From CAWDLX01 sp963753485 (GTDB lineage: Bacteria; Actinomycetota; Actinomycetes; Mycobacteriales; Micromonosporaceae): a DNA stretch of 64,000 bases. A program made the position numbers and the translations under genes. The notes below the pieces were generated by a model. That model was not told the DNA's origin, made no database searches, and saw only the letters and a program-made list of their open reading frames with translations. The stretch lies in the NCBI GenBank assembly GCA_963753485.1, contig CAVWCL010000020.1, positions 186,001 through 250,000 on the forward strand, given 5' to 3'. Shown in pieces: positions 16,401 to 24,662 of this stretch. Every line of letters starts with the position of its first letter. Positions within the stretch are counted from its first letter, which is position 1.

Positions 16401-17465
16401 ATGGTGGGCGCGAGCGGGGTCGTTGCCGGAGGCACTTTCGGCGGGGCCGTCGTCGGCGGGGGCGTGGTCGTCGGTCTGGACAACGGCGGCACCGCCAACA
16501 ACGCGACCGTGCTGGACCTGGCCGGCCGCTTCCTCGTCGATCGCCTGGTCGAGGTGCCGAGCCGGGTCACCGAGGGTCCGCAGATCGCGGTCGACGCCCT
16601 TGTGCAGGCGCTGGACCGGGTGCTCGAGGTGGCCGGCGTTCGTCGCAATGTCGTGCTCGGGGTCGGCCTGGATACCCCGGGTCCGGCCAGTGCGGACGGC
16701 GTCATCTCGTCGAAGGGCTCCACCAACTTCGTCGCCGAGGCCTGGTACGGGTTCGACGTGCGCGGCGCCCTCGAGGCTCGCCTCGATGTCCCGGTCGTGT
16801 ACAACAACGACGGCAACGCGGCCGCGCTCTACGCGCATTTCGCCCGGTACGGGGCCGACGCGCGCTACCACTCGTCCGTCTCGGCGATTGTCGGCACCGG
16901 CCTGGGCGGTGGCGTTATCGAGTCGGGCGCCGTCGTCAAGGGCGCCGCCGGCATGGCCGGTGAGCTCGGCCACATTTTCATCCCGATGGAGGGCCTGCTC
17001 GCCCCCGACCAGCCCCGGCCGGTCTGCAACTGCGGCTTCACCGCAGACGCCGAGAGCGTGGCCTCCCTCACCGGCATCGAGAACAACCTGCTGCCATACT
17101 GGCTCACCCAGTTCCCCGACCACGAGCTGAACGTGAGCCCGTCGCTGGCCCGAGCGGCGAAACTGGTCCGCGGGTACGGCGAGGTCGGCGATCCGATGGC
17201 CTTGAAGATCTTCGAACAGCAGGCGATCGCCCTCGGGCGGCTGTTCACCATCGCGGCCAACTTCGCCGACCCCAACGTGTACTTCGTCGGCGGCGGTGTC
17301 GTCGAGGCGGCACCTGAGTTCCGCGACTGGTTCCTCACGAGCGTGCGCGGCCACACGGTACTGCGGGCCGAACAGGAGCGCGTGGCCAGCTTCGCGCTCG
17401 TCCCCGACCTCGACATGGCCGGCGCTCGCGGGGCGGCCGTCGCCGCGCTGGGTGCCCTCGGCTGA
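16401..17465 (+). CDS. ROK family sugar kinase-like protein
   Basis: A 354-residue ROK (repressor, ORF, kinase) protein. The phosphate-1 motif is VVGLDNGGTANNATVLD, the catalytic region is VVYNNDGNAAALYAHFARYG (Asp of NNDGN), and ATP-binding IVGTGLGGGVIESG follows. The zinc-site region is present as GELGHIFI...CNCGF but with fewer Cys than in classical ROK glucokinases. No helix-turn-helix is present, so it is a kinase rather than a repressor. Sugar specificity is unknown. The ATG at 16401 has GGGGAG eight bases upstream; the GTG at 16392 is too close to it. Confidence 0.85.
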   Translation: MVGASGVVAGGTFGGAVVGGGVVVGLDNGGTANNATVLDLAGRFLVDRLVEVPSRVTEGPQIAVDALVQALDRVLEVAGVRRNVVLGVGLDTPGPASADGVISSKGSTNFVAEAWYGFDVRGALEARLDVPVVYNNDGNAAALYAHFARYGADARYHSSVSAIVGTGLGGGVIESGAVVKGAAGMAGELGHIFIPMEGLLAPDQPRPVCNCGFTADAESVASLTGIENNLLPYWLTQFPDHELNVSPSLARAAKLVRGYGEVGDPMALKIFEQQAIALGRLFTIAANFADPNVYFVGGGVVEAAPEFRDWFLTSVRGHTVLRAEQERVASFALVPDLDMAGARGAAVAALGALG

Positions 17466-17512
17466 GCTGGCCGCCCGCGCGGTCGCCGCCCGCGCGCGAC
17501 CACGTTCCCCAA

Positions 17513-17566
17513 GTTAGGAAGGGCACCCTTTACCACTGAATGCGTTAACAAGGTGCCCTTGCTAAC
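17513..17566. repeat. Palindromic intergenic element A, copy 1
   Basis: Outer arms 17513-17527 and 17552-17566 (GTTAGGAAGGGCACC and GGTGCCCTTGCTAAC) pair with one mismatch around a 24-nt centre containing GTTAAC. It lies between the convergent ROK and GT2-GtrA genes. The stop codon of the GT2-GtrA gene (17562-17564) is supplied by the element's TAG. Other copies are at 46832, 50677 and 61864. Confidence 0.9.
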
Positions 17567-18455
17567 CGCTCTGAAGCGTCTCCACGGTGATACCGACGCG
17601 ATGGCTGCCGTAGAGCCAGAGTCGGAGCAGGACGAAGCGCAGCCCGGTCGCCGCCAGGTTCGCGGTCACGACGACGGCGAGCTCGGCGCCGGCGGTGGCG
17701 GCCGGCGCCGCCGCGTGCAGTGCAGCCAGAGCTCCGCTGGTGAGGCCGAGGCCCAGGCCGAAGACCACGAGACCCTGCGCCTGGTGGCGCAGCACATGGC
17801 GGCGGCCACTGATGCCGAAGGTGACCCGCCGGTTGGTCGCCGTGTTGGCAACCGCGGTGGCGAGCAGCGCGAGCGCGTTCGCGGCCTGGGCGCCGATGGC
17901 CGGGCGCAGCAGCGCGAACAGGGCCAGGTATGCCACGGTGCTCGCCACTCCGATGGCGGCGAAGCGCACCGCCTGCCGCCCAACCAAACTGTCCCGAGTG
18001 GAGAGTGGGCCCCGCCCGAGCTCCTGGCGTAGCCCGGCCAGCGGCAACGACCTGGTCGCGAGGCTCCGGCCGAGCCGGGCGATGCCGGCCAGGTCGGCGC
18101 ACGCCGTCGCGACGATCTCGACCCGGCTGTCGGTGGAGAGGTCGGCATCCAGGTATCCGAGCACCGGCGAGCGCGACGCCAGCCACACACTGCGCAGAGC
18201 CCGGCCGCGACCCTTCTCCGCCAGGTGCACGACGCGGATGCCGGGCAGCTCTGCGGCGACCGCGTGGGCCACGGCCAGCGTGGCGTCCGTGCTGGCGTTG
18301 TCGGCGACGGTGATCTGGAAGGTGTAGGGGAACGACGCGCTCAGGTAGCGGTGCAGCCGCCGCAGGGATGGCTCGAGGTCGACCTCCTCGTTGTAGACCG
18401 GGACCACCAGGTCGAGCAACGCCGGCGCATCGGAGGGTGTCAAGGTGAGCATCAC
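17562..18455 (-). CDS. GT2-GtrA fusion with internal deletion of the glycosyltransferase domain
   Basis: A 297-residue protein. Residues 12-110 are the first half of a DPM1-like family 2 glycosyltransferase (LVVPVYNEEVDLEPSL, DNASTDAT, GYLDADLST). The sequence then jumps directly to the last part of that domain (DSRVEIVATACADLAGIARL); the roughly 100 residues that normally lie between, including the QCGFKA region, are missing. Residues about 160-290 form a four-helix GtrA-like flippase domain. Polyprenyl-phosphate sugar transfer is thus probably lost, while the membrane domain may remain. GTG 18455 overlaps the upstream stop by 4 nt. The stop codon comes from palindrome A1. Confidence 0.8.
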   Translation of the reverse strand: MMLTLTPSDAPALLDLVVPVYNEEVDLEPSLRRLHRYLSASFPYTFQITVADNASTDATLAVAHAVAAELPGIRVVHLAEKGRGRALRSVWLASRSPVLGYLDADLSTDSRVEIVATACADLAGIARLGRSLATRSLPLAGLRQELGRGPLSTRDSLVGRQAVRFAAIGVASTVAYLALFALLRPAIGAQAANALALLATAVANTATNRRVTFGISGRRHVLRHQAQGLVVFGLGLGLTSGALAALHAAAPAATAGAELAVVVTANLAATGLRFVLLRLWLYGSHRVGITVETLQSG

Positions 18456-20590
18456 GACGTCGCCTGGGTCAGGTCATAGAGGGTGAGGCCGCTGACCGTG
18501 GTCGCGGTGAAGTTCTGCGTCACCCAGCTGGCGATCTCCTGGCTGGCCCGGCTGCCGCCGTTGGCCCGCAAGCCCCCGTTGCCGATGAAGTAGTGTATCT
18601 GTCCACTCTGGACGTACTGTTGGAACTGCCCCAGCGTCGGTGACGGATCACTGCCGTTGAAGCCCCCGATCGGCATGACCGGCTCGCCGGCGGCGAGCTG
18701 GAAACCAGCCGCCGAGTTCGACCCGATGGCCGCCGCCACCCAGGTGTACCGGCTCGCGTCCGCGCGCAGAGCAGCCACCACGGCCGGCGCCGGGGTGCCC
18801 GCGTCGAGCAGGCCGCCAGCACCGCCGGCGCCGCCGCGGCCGGGCAGTGCGAACCCGCCGGTGCCGCCGCGGGGTCCCGGCCCGCCGAATCCGGGCACAC
18901 CCTGGGCCGGACCGCCGAATCCTGGCGGGCCGAACCCCGCGCCGCCGGGCGGGCCGAACCCGCCGCCGGGCGACCCGCCGCCGGGCGGGCCGAACCCCGC
19001 GCCGCCGTGCGGGGCCAGCCGGCCGCCGGGGCCACCCGGGCCGCCACCGGCGCCGGCGATGGCCGGGCCGGCGGTCGGGATCGCGCCGCCGTGCGGCGTG
19101 GCCGCCGTCTGCAGGGCGTAGGCCGCCGGTCCGGCCAGAGCGGCCCCGAGACCGGCGCCGAGCGCGATCGCGCCGAGCAGCGCCACCGCGCGGGCCGACG
19201 TGGCGGTCGAGGCGGGCAGGAACTGCTGGGCGAGCAGTCCGGCCGCGGCGAGCAGAGCGACGACCACGACGAGTGCACCCAGCCAGGACACGAAGTCCGG
19301 GCTGCGTCCGAGCAGAATCGACGACCAGACCGCGGTGGCCACCAGCGCGCCGGCGAGCACGATCCGGGCGCCCAGGTCCCGCCGGCGCCAGAGGAGGGCG
19401 CCGACGATGCCGACCAGGGCACCGATCGCCGGGGCCAGCGCGACGTCGTAGTAGGCGTGGAAGATGCCGGCCATAAGACTGAAGGTGAGCGCGGTGACAA
19501 CGAGCCAGCCACCCCAGAGCAGGAGCGCCGCGCGCACCCGGTCGACCCGCGGCGCCCGCCAGGTGTAGGCCAGCCCGGCCCCGAGCAGGATGAGGGCCGC
19601 GGGCAGCAGCCACGAGATCTGACCGCCGTTGTCCGCCCCGAACAGCCGCAGCAGTCCGGTCTCTCCCCACATCCCGCCCGGCCCGCCGGCCGGAGCACCG
19701 CCGACACTGCCCACCTCGTCGCCGGTGAGCCGGCCGAAACCGTTGTACCCCAGAGCCAGCTCCAGCACGCTGTTCGTCTGCGACCCGCCGATGTAGGGCC
19801 GGGCGGAGCCTGGGATCAGCTCGACGATCGCCACCCACCAGCCGCCGGCGATCACCATCGAGCCACCGGCGAGCAGGAGCTGCCAGATGCGCCGGCGCAG
19901 CCCGGTGGGTGCCGCGACCAGGTAGGCCAGCGCCAGCCCGGGCACCACCAGCAGGGCCTGCAGCATCTTCGTGAGGAAACCGAAGCCGACCAGCGCGCCG
20001 GCGAGGGCAAGCCACCGGGTACTTGCCGTCTCCAGCGCCCGCAAGCCGGCGTACGCCGACGCCACCAGCAGCAGCACCAGCAGCGCGTCGGGGTTGTTGA
20101 AGCGGAACATCAGCACCGCGACCGGCGTGAGCGCCATCACGGCGCCGGCGACCAGAGCCGCACCAGCGCCGCACCAGCGCCGGACTCCGGCGTAGAGCAG
20201 GCCCACCGTGGCCACTCCCATGAGTGCCTGCGGCACCAGGACCGACCAGGGGTTCAGCCCGAACAGCCGGACGGAGAGGCCCATGGCCCACAGCGAGCCC
20301 GGAGTCTTGTCGACGGTGATGGAGTTGCCGGCATCCGACGAGCCGAAGAAGAACGCCTTCCAGCTCTGCGAGCCGGCCTGGGCCGCCGCGGAGTAGAACG
20401 AGTTCGCCCAACCGGAGGCACCCAGGCCCCACAGGTAGAGCAGAGCGGTGGCGAGCAGCAGAGCGAGCAGGGCCGGTCGAGCCCACCGGGGTTGGTCACC
20501 GGGGTGCAGTAGGCGTCGCCAGCGCCCGACCGGCGTCGAGCCGGGCGAGGCGGCCGCTGGGGCGGCGGGCGGGGCGTAGGTCGCGGTCAC
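18452..20590 (-). CDS. GT39/ArnT-like polyprenyl-linked glycosyltransferase
   Basis: A 712-residue multi-pass membrane protein. Early motifs (DKTPGSLWAMGLSVRLFG, FRFNNPDALLVLLLVASAYAGLRAL, FLTKMLQALLVVPGLALAYL) are those of GT39/ArnT-like mannosyltransferases that use a lipid-linked sugar outside the membrane. About 12 helices span residues 35-510. A Gly/Pro-rich low-complexity segment (about 520-610) separates them from a soluble C-terminal domain ending YIGGFNGSDPSPT-like and QEIASWVTQNF. It is encoded after a two-component pair, is preceded by three mini-ORFs that end in its own GTG start, and overlaps the GT2-GtrA gene by 4 nt. Confidence 0.87.
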   Translation of the reverse strand: MTATYAPPAAPAAASPGSTPVGRWRRLLHPGDQPRWARPALLALLLATALLYLWGLGASGWANSFYSAAAQAGSQSWKAFFFGSSDAGNSITVDKTPGSLWAMGLSVRLFGLNPWSVLVPQALMGVATVGLLYAGVRRWCGAGAALVAGAVMALTPVAVLMFRFNNPDALLVLLLVASAYAGLRALETASTRWLALAGALVGFGFLTKMLQALLVVPGLALAYLVAAPTGLRRRIWQLLLAGGSMVIAGGWWVAIVELIPGSARPYIGGSQTNSVLELALGYNGFGRLTGDEVGSVGGAPAGGPGGMWGETGLLRLFGADNGGQISWLLPAALILLGAGLAYTWRAPRVDRVRAALLLWGGWLVVTALTFSLMAGIFHAYYDVALAPAIGALVGIVGALLWRRRDLGARIVLAGALVATAVWSSILLGRSPDFVSWLGALVVVVALLAAAGLLAQQFLPASTATSARAVALLGAIALGAGLGAALAGPAAYALQTAATPHGGAIPTAGPAIAGAGGGPGGPGGRLAPHGGAGFGPPGGGSPGGGFGPPGGAGFGPPGFGGPAQGVPGFGGPGPRGGTGGFALPGRGGAGGAGGLLDAGTPAPAVVAALRADASRYTWVAAAIGSNSAAGFQLAAGEPVMPIGGFNGSDPSPTLGQFQQYVQSGQIHYFIGNGGLRANGGSRASQEIASWVTQNFTATTVSGLTLYDLTQATS

Positions 20591-20628
20591 GATGCCGCCT
20601 CCGCGGAGGGAAGCGCGTCGGCGGTCAT
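20587..20628 (-). CDS. Mini-ORF 3 (13 codons) before the GT39 gene
   Basis: Encodes MTADALPSAEAAS. Its TGA overlaps the GTG of the GT39 gene (GTGA, 20587-20590). Its own ATG overlaps the stop of mini-ORF 2. GGAGG inside the GCG GAG GCG codons lies 7 nt before the next start. It is probably a translational coupling or attenuation element rather than a functional peptide. Confidence 0.6.
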   Translation of the reverse strand: MTADALPSAEAAS

Positions 20629-20666
20629 GACGCCGCCTCCGCGGAGGAAAGTACGTCGTCGGTCAT
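20625..20666 (-). CDS. Mini-ORF 2 (13 codons) before the GT39 gene
   Basis: Encodes MTDDVLSSAEAAS. It overlaps mini-ORFs 1 and 3 by 4 nt each. The ribosome site GGAGG of the preceding unit is 7 nt upstream. Confidence 0.6.
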   Translation of the reverse strand: MTDDVLSSAEAAS

Positions 20667-20704
20667 GATGCCGCCTCCGCGGAGGGAAGCTCGTCGTCGG
20701 TCAT
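20663..20704 (-). CDS. Mini-ORF 1 (13 codons), entry of the ladder
   Basis: Encodes MTDDELPSAEAAS. It is preceded by AGGAGACCGGC, a normal ribosome site distinct from the repeat, so this is where ribosomes would first load. It begins 51 nt after the stop of the histidine kinase gene and ends in the ATGA of mini-ORF 2. Confidence 0.6.
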   Translation of the reverse strand: MTDDELPSAEAAS

Positions 20705-20755
20705 GCCGGTCTCCTATCGACGTCACGAATGCCAGATCAGCGTGGCGACCGCGAC

Positions 20756-22306
20756 TTAGCCGATGCCTTGCGCGGGCTGTGTGTCACCTGTGGACTCGGT
20801 CCCGTCGCCAGCCGCGGCCCGCACCGCCGCGGGGAGCCGCACCGTCACCTCGGTGCACCCGGGGTGGCTCGCCACCGCGACCCGACCGCCATGTGCCTCA
20901 ACGACCGCGGCCACGATCGCCAACCCGAGCCCGGTGCTCCCGGCGGCCCGGAACCGGGAGGTATCGGCGCGGCTGAACCGCTCGAAGATCTCCGGTTGCA
21001 GGTCCGCCGGAATACCGGGACCGTCGTCGGTCACGGTGAGCACGGCGGCGTCGCCATTGCGGCGCAGGCCGGTGGTGACGCGGGTGCCGGGTGGGGTGTG
21101 GATGCGCGCGTTGGCGAGCAGGTTCGCCAGCACCTGGTGTAGCCGGGCGGCGTCGCCCGGCACGCAGACCGGACCGTCGGGCAGGTCGAGCAGCCATCGA
21201 TGGTCGGGTCCGGCTACATGCGCATCCGCGATCACGTCGACGGTCAGGCGCGAGAGGTCAACCTGCTCGCGCGCCAGCGGGCGGCCGGAATCCAGCCGGG
21301 CCAGCAACAGAAGGTCGTCGACGAGCGTGGTCATCCGGGCGCTCGCCGACTCCACCCGGGCCAGCGCCCGCGCCACGTCGGCCGGTACCGGCTCCGGGCT
21401 GCGGCGGGCGAGCTCGGCGTACCCACGGATCGCCGCCAATGGGGTGCGCAACTCGTGACTGGCGTCGGCGACGAACTTGCGGACCCGGGTCTCGCTGGCC
21501 TGCCGGATCGCCAGCGCGTCGCCGACATGGCCCAGCAGGCGGTTGAGTGCGGCGGCGACCTGGCCGACCTCGGTACGCGGATCGGCGTCGCCGTCCGGGA
21601 CCCGGACCGAGAGGTCGACCTCCCCCCGGGACAGGGGCAGTTCGGCCACCCGGCCGGCGGTCGCCGCAACCCTCCTCAGTGGACGAAGATTCAGCCGTAC
21701 GATGGCGGTTCCGGCGGCGCCGGCGAGGAGGAGCCCGGCGAGGGTGACCGCGACCTCCACCACGACCAGGGTTGCCACGGCCTCCTGCACGTCGGCCAGC
21801 GGCAGGCCGGTCACGAGCACGTCGCCGTCGCGCTGGATCGCGGCGATCACCCGGTAGTCGCCCAGTTGGCCCAGGTCCACCGTGTACGGCCGGCCGTCGG
21901 CCGGAACCCCGACCAGGGTCCTGGCCTGGGTGGCCGAGATCTGGTGCAGCCCGCCGCTCTGGTCGATCACCGCCGACTGGTTGACCACCCCGGCCACCAC
22001 GTGCGCCCCGAGCGTGCCCGGCCCCTGCCCGGGGGCCATCGGGAACTCGGGCCCCGGGCCGGGGCCGCCGTCGTCGCGCCCGCCGGCGTGCACCGAGCGG
22101 TCGGCGGCCGCGGCGAGCTGGACGTCGAGCTGCCCGACGAGGCGCTGTCGCATGAGGACGGTGGTGACTACGCCGATGACCGCACAGACGATGCCCATGA
22201 GGGCGAGGATCGCCGCGATCAAGCGGGCGCGCAGGGGCATGCCGGCGAGCCGGCCCGGCCGCCGCGCACGCGCGACCGGGTAGTCAGTCGCCGGGCTTGA
22301 GGACAT
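20756..22306 (-). CDS. Sensor histidine kinase of an OmpR-type two-component system
   Basis: A 516-residue membrane kinase. Membrane helices (about residues 25-50 and 180-205) flank an extracellular domain with a Gly/Asp-rich stretch (GGRDDGGPGPGPEF). A HAMP region follows, then the phosphoacceptor His in VADASHELRTPLAAIRGY and the ATPase domain with NLLANARIHTPP (N box), DDGPGIP (G1) and GSTGLGLAIV (G2). It overlaps the response regulator gene by 23 nt, so the two are translated together. It probably controls the downstream membrane glycosyltransferase genes or senses their product; the ligand is unknown. Confidence 0.95.
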   Translation of the reverse strand: MSSSPATDYPVARARRPGRLAGMPLRARLIAAILALMGIVCAVIGVVTTVLMRQRLVGQLDVQLAAAADRSVHAGGRDDGGPGPGPEFPMAPGQGPGTLGAHVVAGVVNQSAVIDQSGGLHQISATQARTLVGVPADGRPYTVDLGQLGDYRVIAAIQRDGDVLVTGLPLADVQEAVATLVVVEVAVTLAGLLLAGAAGTAIVRLNLRPLRRVAATAGRVAELPLSRGEVDLSVRVPDGDADPRTEVGQVAAALNRLLGHVGDALAIRQASETRVRKFVADASHELRTPLAAIRGYAELARRSPEPVPADVARALARVESASARMTTLVDDLLLLARLDSGRPLAREQVDLSRLTVDVIADAHVAGPDHRWLLDLPDGPVCVPGDAARLHQVLANLLANARIHTPPGTRVTTGLRRNGDAAVLTVTDDGPGIPADLQPEIFERFSRADTSRFRAAGSTGLGLAIVAAVVEAHGGRVAVASHPGCTEVTVRLPAAVRAAAGDGTESTGDTQPAQGIG

Positions 22307-23021
22307 AGCCGGCTCCGCGCAGGGTGTGGATCATCGGCGCCCGGCCCGAGTCGATCTTCTTGCGGAGGTACGAGATGTAGAGCTCGACGACGTTGGCCTG
22401 GCCGCCGAAATCGTAGTTCCAGACCCGGTCGAGGATCTGCGCCTTGCTCAGCACGCGACGGGGATTGCGCATTAGAAAGCGCAGCAGCTCGAACTCGGTC
22501 GCGGTGAGCATCACCGCCTCGCCGGCCCGGCGTACCTCATGGCTGTCCTCGTCCAGGGTGAGGTCCCCGACGACGAGCGTGGCATCCTCGCGGGCCGCCG
22601 CGGCCAGCCCGGCCCGGCGCAACAGCGCTCGCAGCCGCGCGATCACCTCCTCCAGCGAGAACGGCTTCGTCACGTAGTCGTCCCCGCCGGCGGTCAGGCC
22701 GGCGATCCGGTCCTCCACGGCGTCGCGCGCCGTGAGGAACAGCACCGGTACGTCCGGGTTGTGCCCGCGCAGCTTGCGGAGAACCTCGAAGCCGTCCACG
22801 TCCGGCAGCATGACGTCGAGCACCACCGCGTCGGGCCGGAACTCACGAGCCGACCGGATGGCGGCGTGCCCGGTGATTGCGGCGCGCACGTCGCATCCTT
22901 CGTAGCGCAGCGCGAGACAGAGCAGCTCGGTCAGGCTGGGCTCGTCGTCCACCACGAGGATGCGCACCGGGTCGCCGTCCGGCCGGCGCAGGTGAGCCGA
23001 TCGCGAGTCCGTCGCCGCCAT
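22284..23021 (-). CDS. OmpR-family response regulator
   Basis: A 245-residue regulator. The receiver domain (about residues 19-130) has the acidic pair in VVDDEPS, the phospho-Asp in VVLDVMLPDVDGF and the Lys in DDYVTKPFS. The winged-helix DNA-binding domain (about 150-243) contains LTATEFELLRFLMRNPRRVLSKAQILDRVW and ends HTLRGAGYVLK. The ATG at 23021 has AGGTGG close by; CAGGAT seven bases before the ATG could also be a leaderless -10 box. It is the first gene of a four-gene operon with the kinase and two glycosyltransferase-type genes. Confidence 0.95.
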   Translation of the reverse strand: MAATDSRSAHLRRPDGDPVRILVVDDEPSLTELLCLALRYEGCDVRAAITGHAAIRSAREFRPDAVVLDVMLPDVDGFEVLRKLRGHNPDVPVLFLTARDAVEDRIAGLTAGGDDYVTKPFSLEEVIARLRALLRRAGLAAAAREDATLVVGDLTLDEDSHEVRRAGEAVMLTATEFELLRFLMRNPRRVLSKAQILDRVWNYDFGGQANVVELYISYLRKKIDSGRAPMIHTLRGAGYVLKPGD

Positions 23022-23149
23022 GCCACCTATCCTGGGTTGGGCGGCTATGGCCGCACTGAGCGATTGCTGTGAACCGGCTGTGAGTGTCTCACAGGCGAAG
23101 TACAGCGACTGCCCAGTCACCGATCAGGGATCTTCGTAACGATGTGGCC

Positions 23150-23563
23150 ATGACGAACTCATCTCCGGCCGGCGTGCGCCGGCGAACGCTCCTCGCGGGT
23201 GCCGCGGCCGTCGGCGCCACCGGAGCGCTGGTCGCGTGCGGATCCTCGGGCGGCAGCGGTTCAGCCGCCAGCTCCGGACCGGTCACCCTCGCGGCCGCCG
23301 ACGTACCGGTAGGCGGTGGGAAGATCGTCCCGGACGGCCCGGTGGTGGTGACCCAGCCCCGCGCCGGCGTCTTCCGGGCGTTCAGCGCGGTCTGCACCCA
23401 CCAGGGCTGCACGGTCGGCACCGTCGACGCGACCAGAATCATCTGTCCGTGCCACGGCAGCACGTTCTCGACTTCCGACGGCTCGGTGCTCAACGGTCCG
23501 GCCACCAGCCCGCTGCCGGCGAAGACCGTGACCCGTAGCGGTACCACCCTGACCGTCACCTGA
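23150..23563 (+). CDS. Rieske [2Fe-2S] lipoprotein with Tat signal
   Basis: A 137-residue exported protein. The N-terminus VRRRTLLAGAAAVGATGALVACGSS carries a Tat-like RRRT motif (twin-arginine consensus partly met) and a lipobox ending LVAC. After a Ser/Gly linker comes a small Rieske domain with both cluster ligand boxes, CTHQGC and CPCHGS. It should sit on the outer face of the membrane and transfer electrons; the partner is unknown and no oxygenase or cytochrome gene adjoins it. The ATG at 23150 gives the complete signal peptide. Confidence 0.93.
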   Translation: MTNSSPAGVRRRTLLAGAAAVGATGALVACGSSGGSGSAASSGPVTLAAADVPVGGGKIVPDGPVVVTQPRAGVFRAFSAVCTHQGCTVGTVDATRIICPCHGSTFSTSDGSVLNGPATSPLPAKTVTRSGTTLTVT

Positions 23564-23690
23564 GCCCGCCAGCCGTGAGCGCCGAGCGTCGTGGATCGTG
23601 GACATTGATGGTTGCCCCGACCACCACCAGTGTCCAAGGTCGGCATTCTGCCCGGGCGCGTCGTTGCCGGGGTGCCCCCCACCGGCGCGG

Positions 23691-23696
23691 TACCGT
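23691..23696 (+). promoter_or_regulatory. Putative -10 box of leaderless ParA-like gene
   Basis: TACCGT followed by six bases and the GTG at 23703, with no Shine-Dalgarno sequence. Confidence 0.45.
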
Positions 23697-23702
23697 CGGC
23701 GG

Positions 23703-24662
23703 GTGGTCGTCGTCTCCGTCCTCAACTACAAGGGCGGTGTAGGCAAGACCACGCTCACCGCCAATCTCGGCGCCGAGCTGGCGGCCCGCGGGCAGCGGGT
23801 GCTGCTCGTCGACATGGACCCGCAGGCGAGCCTGACCCTGTCGTTCTACCGTGCGGACGAGTTCGATCGGGACCTCGCGAACGGCTGGACGATCCTCGAC
23901 TGGTTCCGGGCCTTCCTCGACCGGCAGCTCGCGTATGGGCTGGGTGCCCATGTGCTCACGCCGCCCCGGGTCAACGACCTGATTCGAGGCGGTGGCGGCC
24001 GCCTCGATCTCGTCGCCTCCCATCTCGGCCTCATCGACGTGGACCTCGACCTGGCGGCGTACCTCGGCGGGTCGCGGCGAGCCGGATCTGCCGCCGGCTA
24101 CCTGTGCGTGCACCGGCTGGTCGCGGACGCGCTCGAGGAGACCGCGTTCGCCGGGTACGACGTGGTGCTCATCGACTGCGCACCGAACTTCGGCATGCTC
24201 ACCCGTACCGCGGTGGTGGCGAGCGATCACGTGCTCATCCCGGCGAAGGCGGACTACCTGTCCACGCTCGGCATCGACTACCTGCGCCACAACGTGGCGC
24301 GGCTCGTCCACGACGTGAACGAGGCGGCCGGTGAGTCGATGATCAGCCCGCAGATCCTCGGCGTCGTGTTCACCATGATTCAGTTCTCTGGCGAGGCGCC
24401 GATCCTGGCCGTGCGCAACTACGTCACCCAGACCGGTCAGTACGCCGTGCCCGTCTTCCGGCAGATGGTCCGGGAGAGCAAGACCACCTTCGCCACCGCG
24501 GGGGAGCGCGGCATCCCGGCGGTCCTGCTCGCCGGGGGGAACCCGAACGTGCTCGCCGAGATGCGACTGCTGGCCGACGAGTTCCTGGCCCGCTTGGCCG
24601 CCGCCCCTGCCTCCGCCCCAGCCGTCGCGCCTGTGCTCGCGCTCGCCGGCGAAGCCCGATGA
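23703..24662 (+). CDS. ParA/MinD-type ATPase
   Basis: A 319-residue protein with the deviant Walker A motif NYKGGVGKTTLTANL (about residues 8-22), the A' motif LLVDMDPQASLT and Walker B VVLIDCAPNFGML. These P-loop ATPases dimerise on ATP and move or position DNA or protein cargo. No parB or centromere-like repeats are nearby, so chromosome partition is unlikely. Instead the gene is coupled by ATGA to a 131-residue protein that may be its cargo or activator. GTG 23703 gives the standard N-terminus (VVVVSVLNYKGGVGKT) and has a leaderless -10 box. Confidence 0.88.
   Translation: MVVVSVLNYKGGVGKTTLTANLGAELAARGQRVLLVDMDPQASLTLSFYRADEFDRDLANGWTILDWFRAFLDRQLAYGLGAHVLTPPRVNDLIRGGGGRLDLVASHLGLIDVDLDLAAYLGGSRRAGSAAGYLCVHRLVADALEETAFAGYDVVLIDCAPNFGMLTRTAVVASDHVLIPAKADYLSTLGIDYLRHNVARLVHDVNEAAGESMISPQILGVVFTMIQFSGEAPILAVRNYVTQTGQYAVPVFRQMVRESKTTFATAGERGIPAVLLAGGNPNVLAEMRLLADEFLARLAAAPASAPAVAPVLALAGEAR

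Larger units (their letters stand above)
20587..20704 (-). repeat. Three tandem 38-nt units forming a mini-ORF ladder
   Basis: Three 38-nt units start at 20704, 20666 and 20628 on the minus strand and lead into the GT39 start at 20590. Each unit is start, 12 codons and stop (42 nt) overlapping the next by ATGA or GTGA, which gives the 38-nt period. Each contains CCTCCGCGGAGG, in which a CCTCC anti-Shine-Dalgarno can pair with the adjacent GGAGG ribosome site. Confidence 0.9.

Noticed and set aside
18520..19707. 395-codon minus-strand frame
   Set aside because: Shadow of the GT39 gene, Arg/Pro/Ser-rich throughout.
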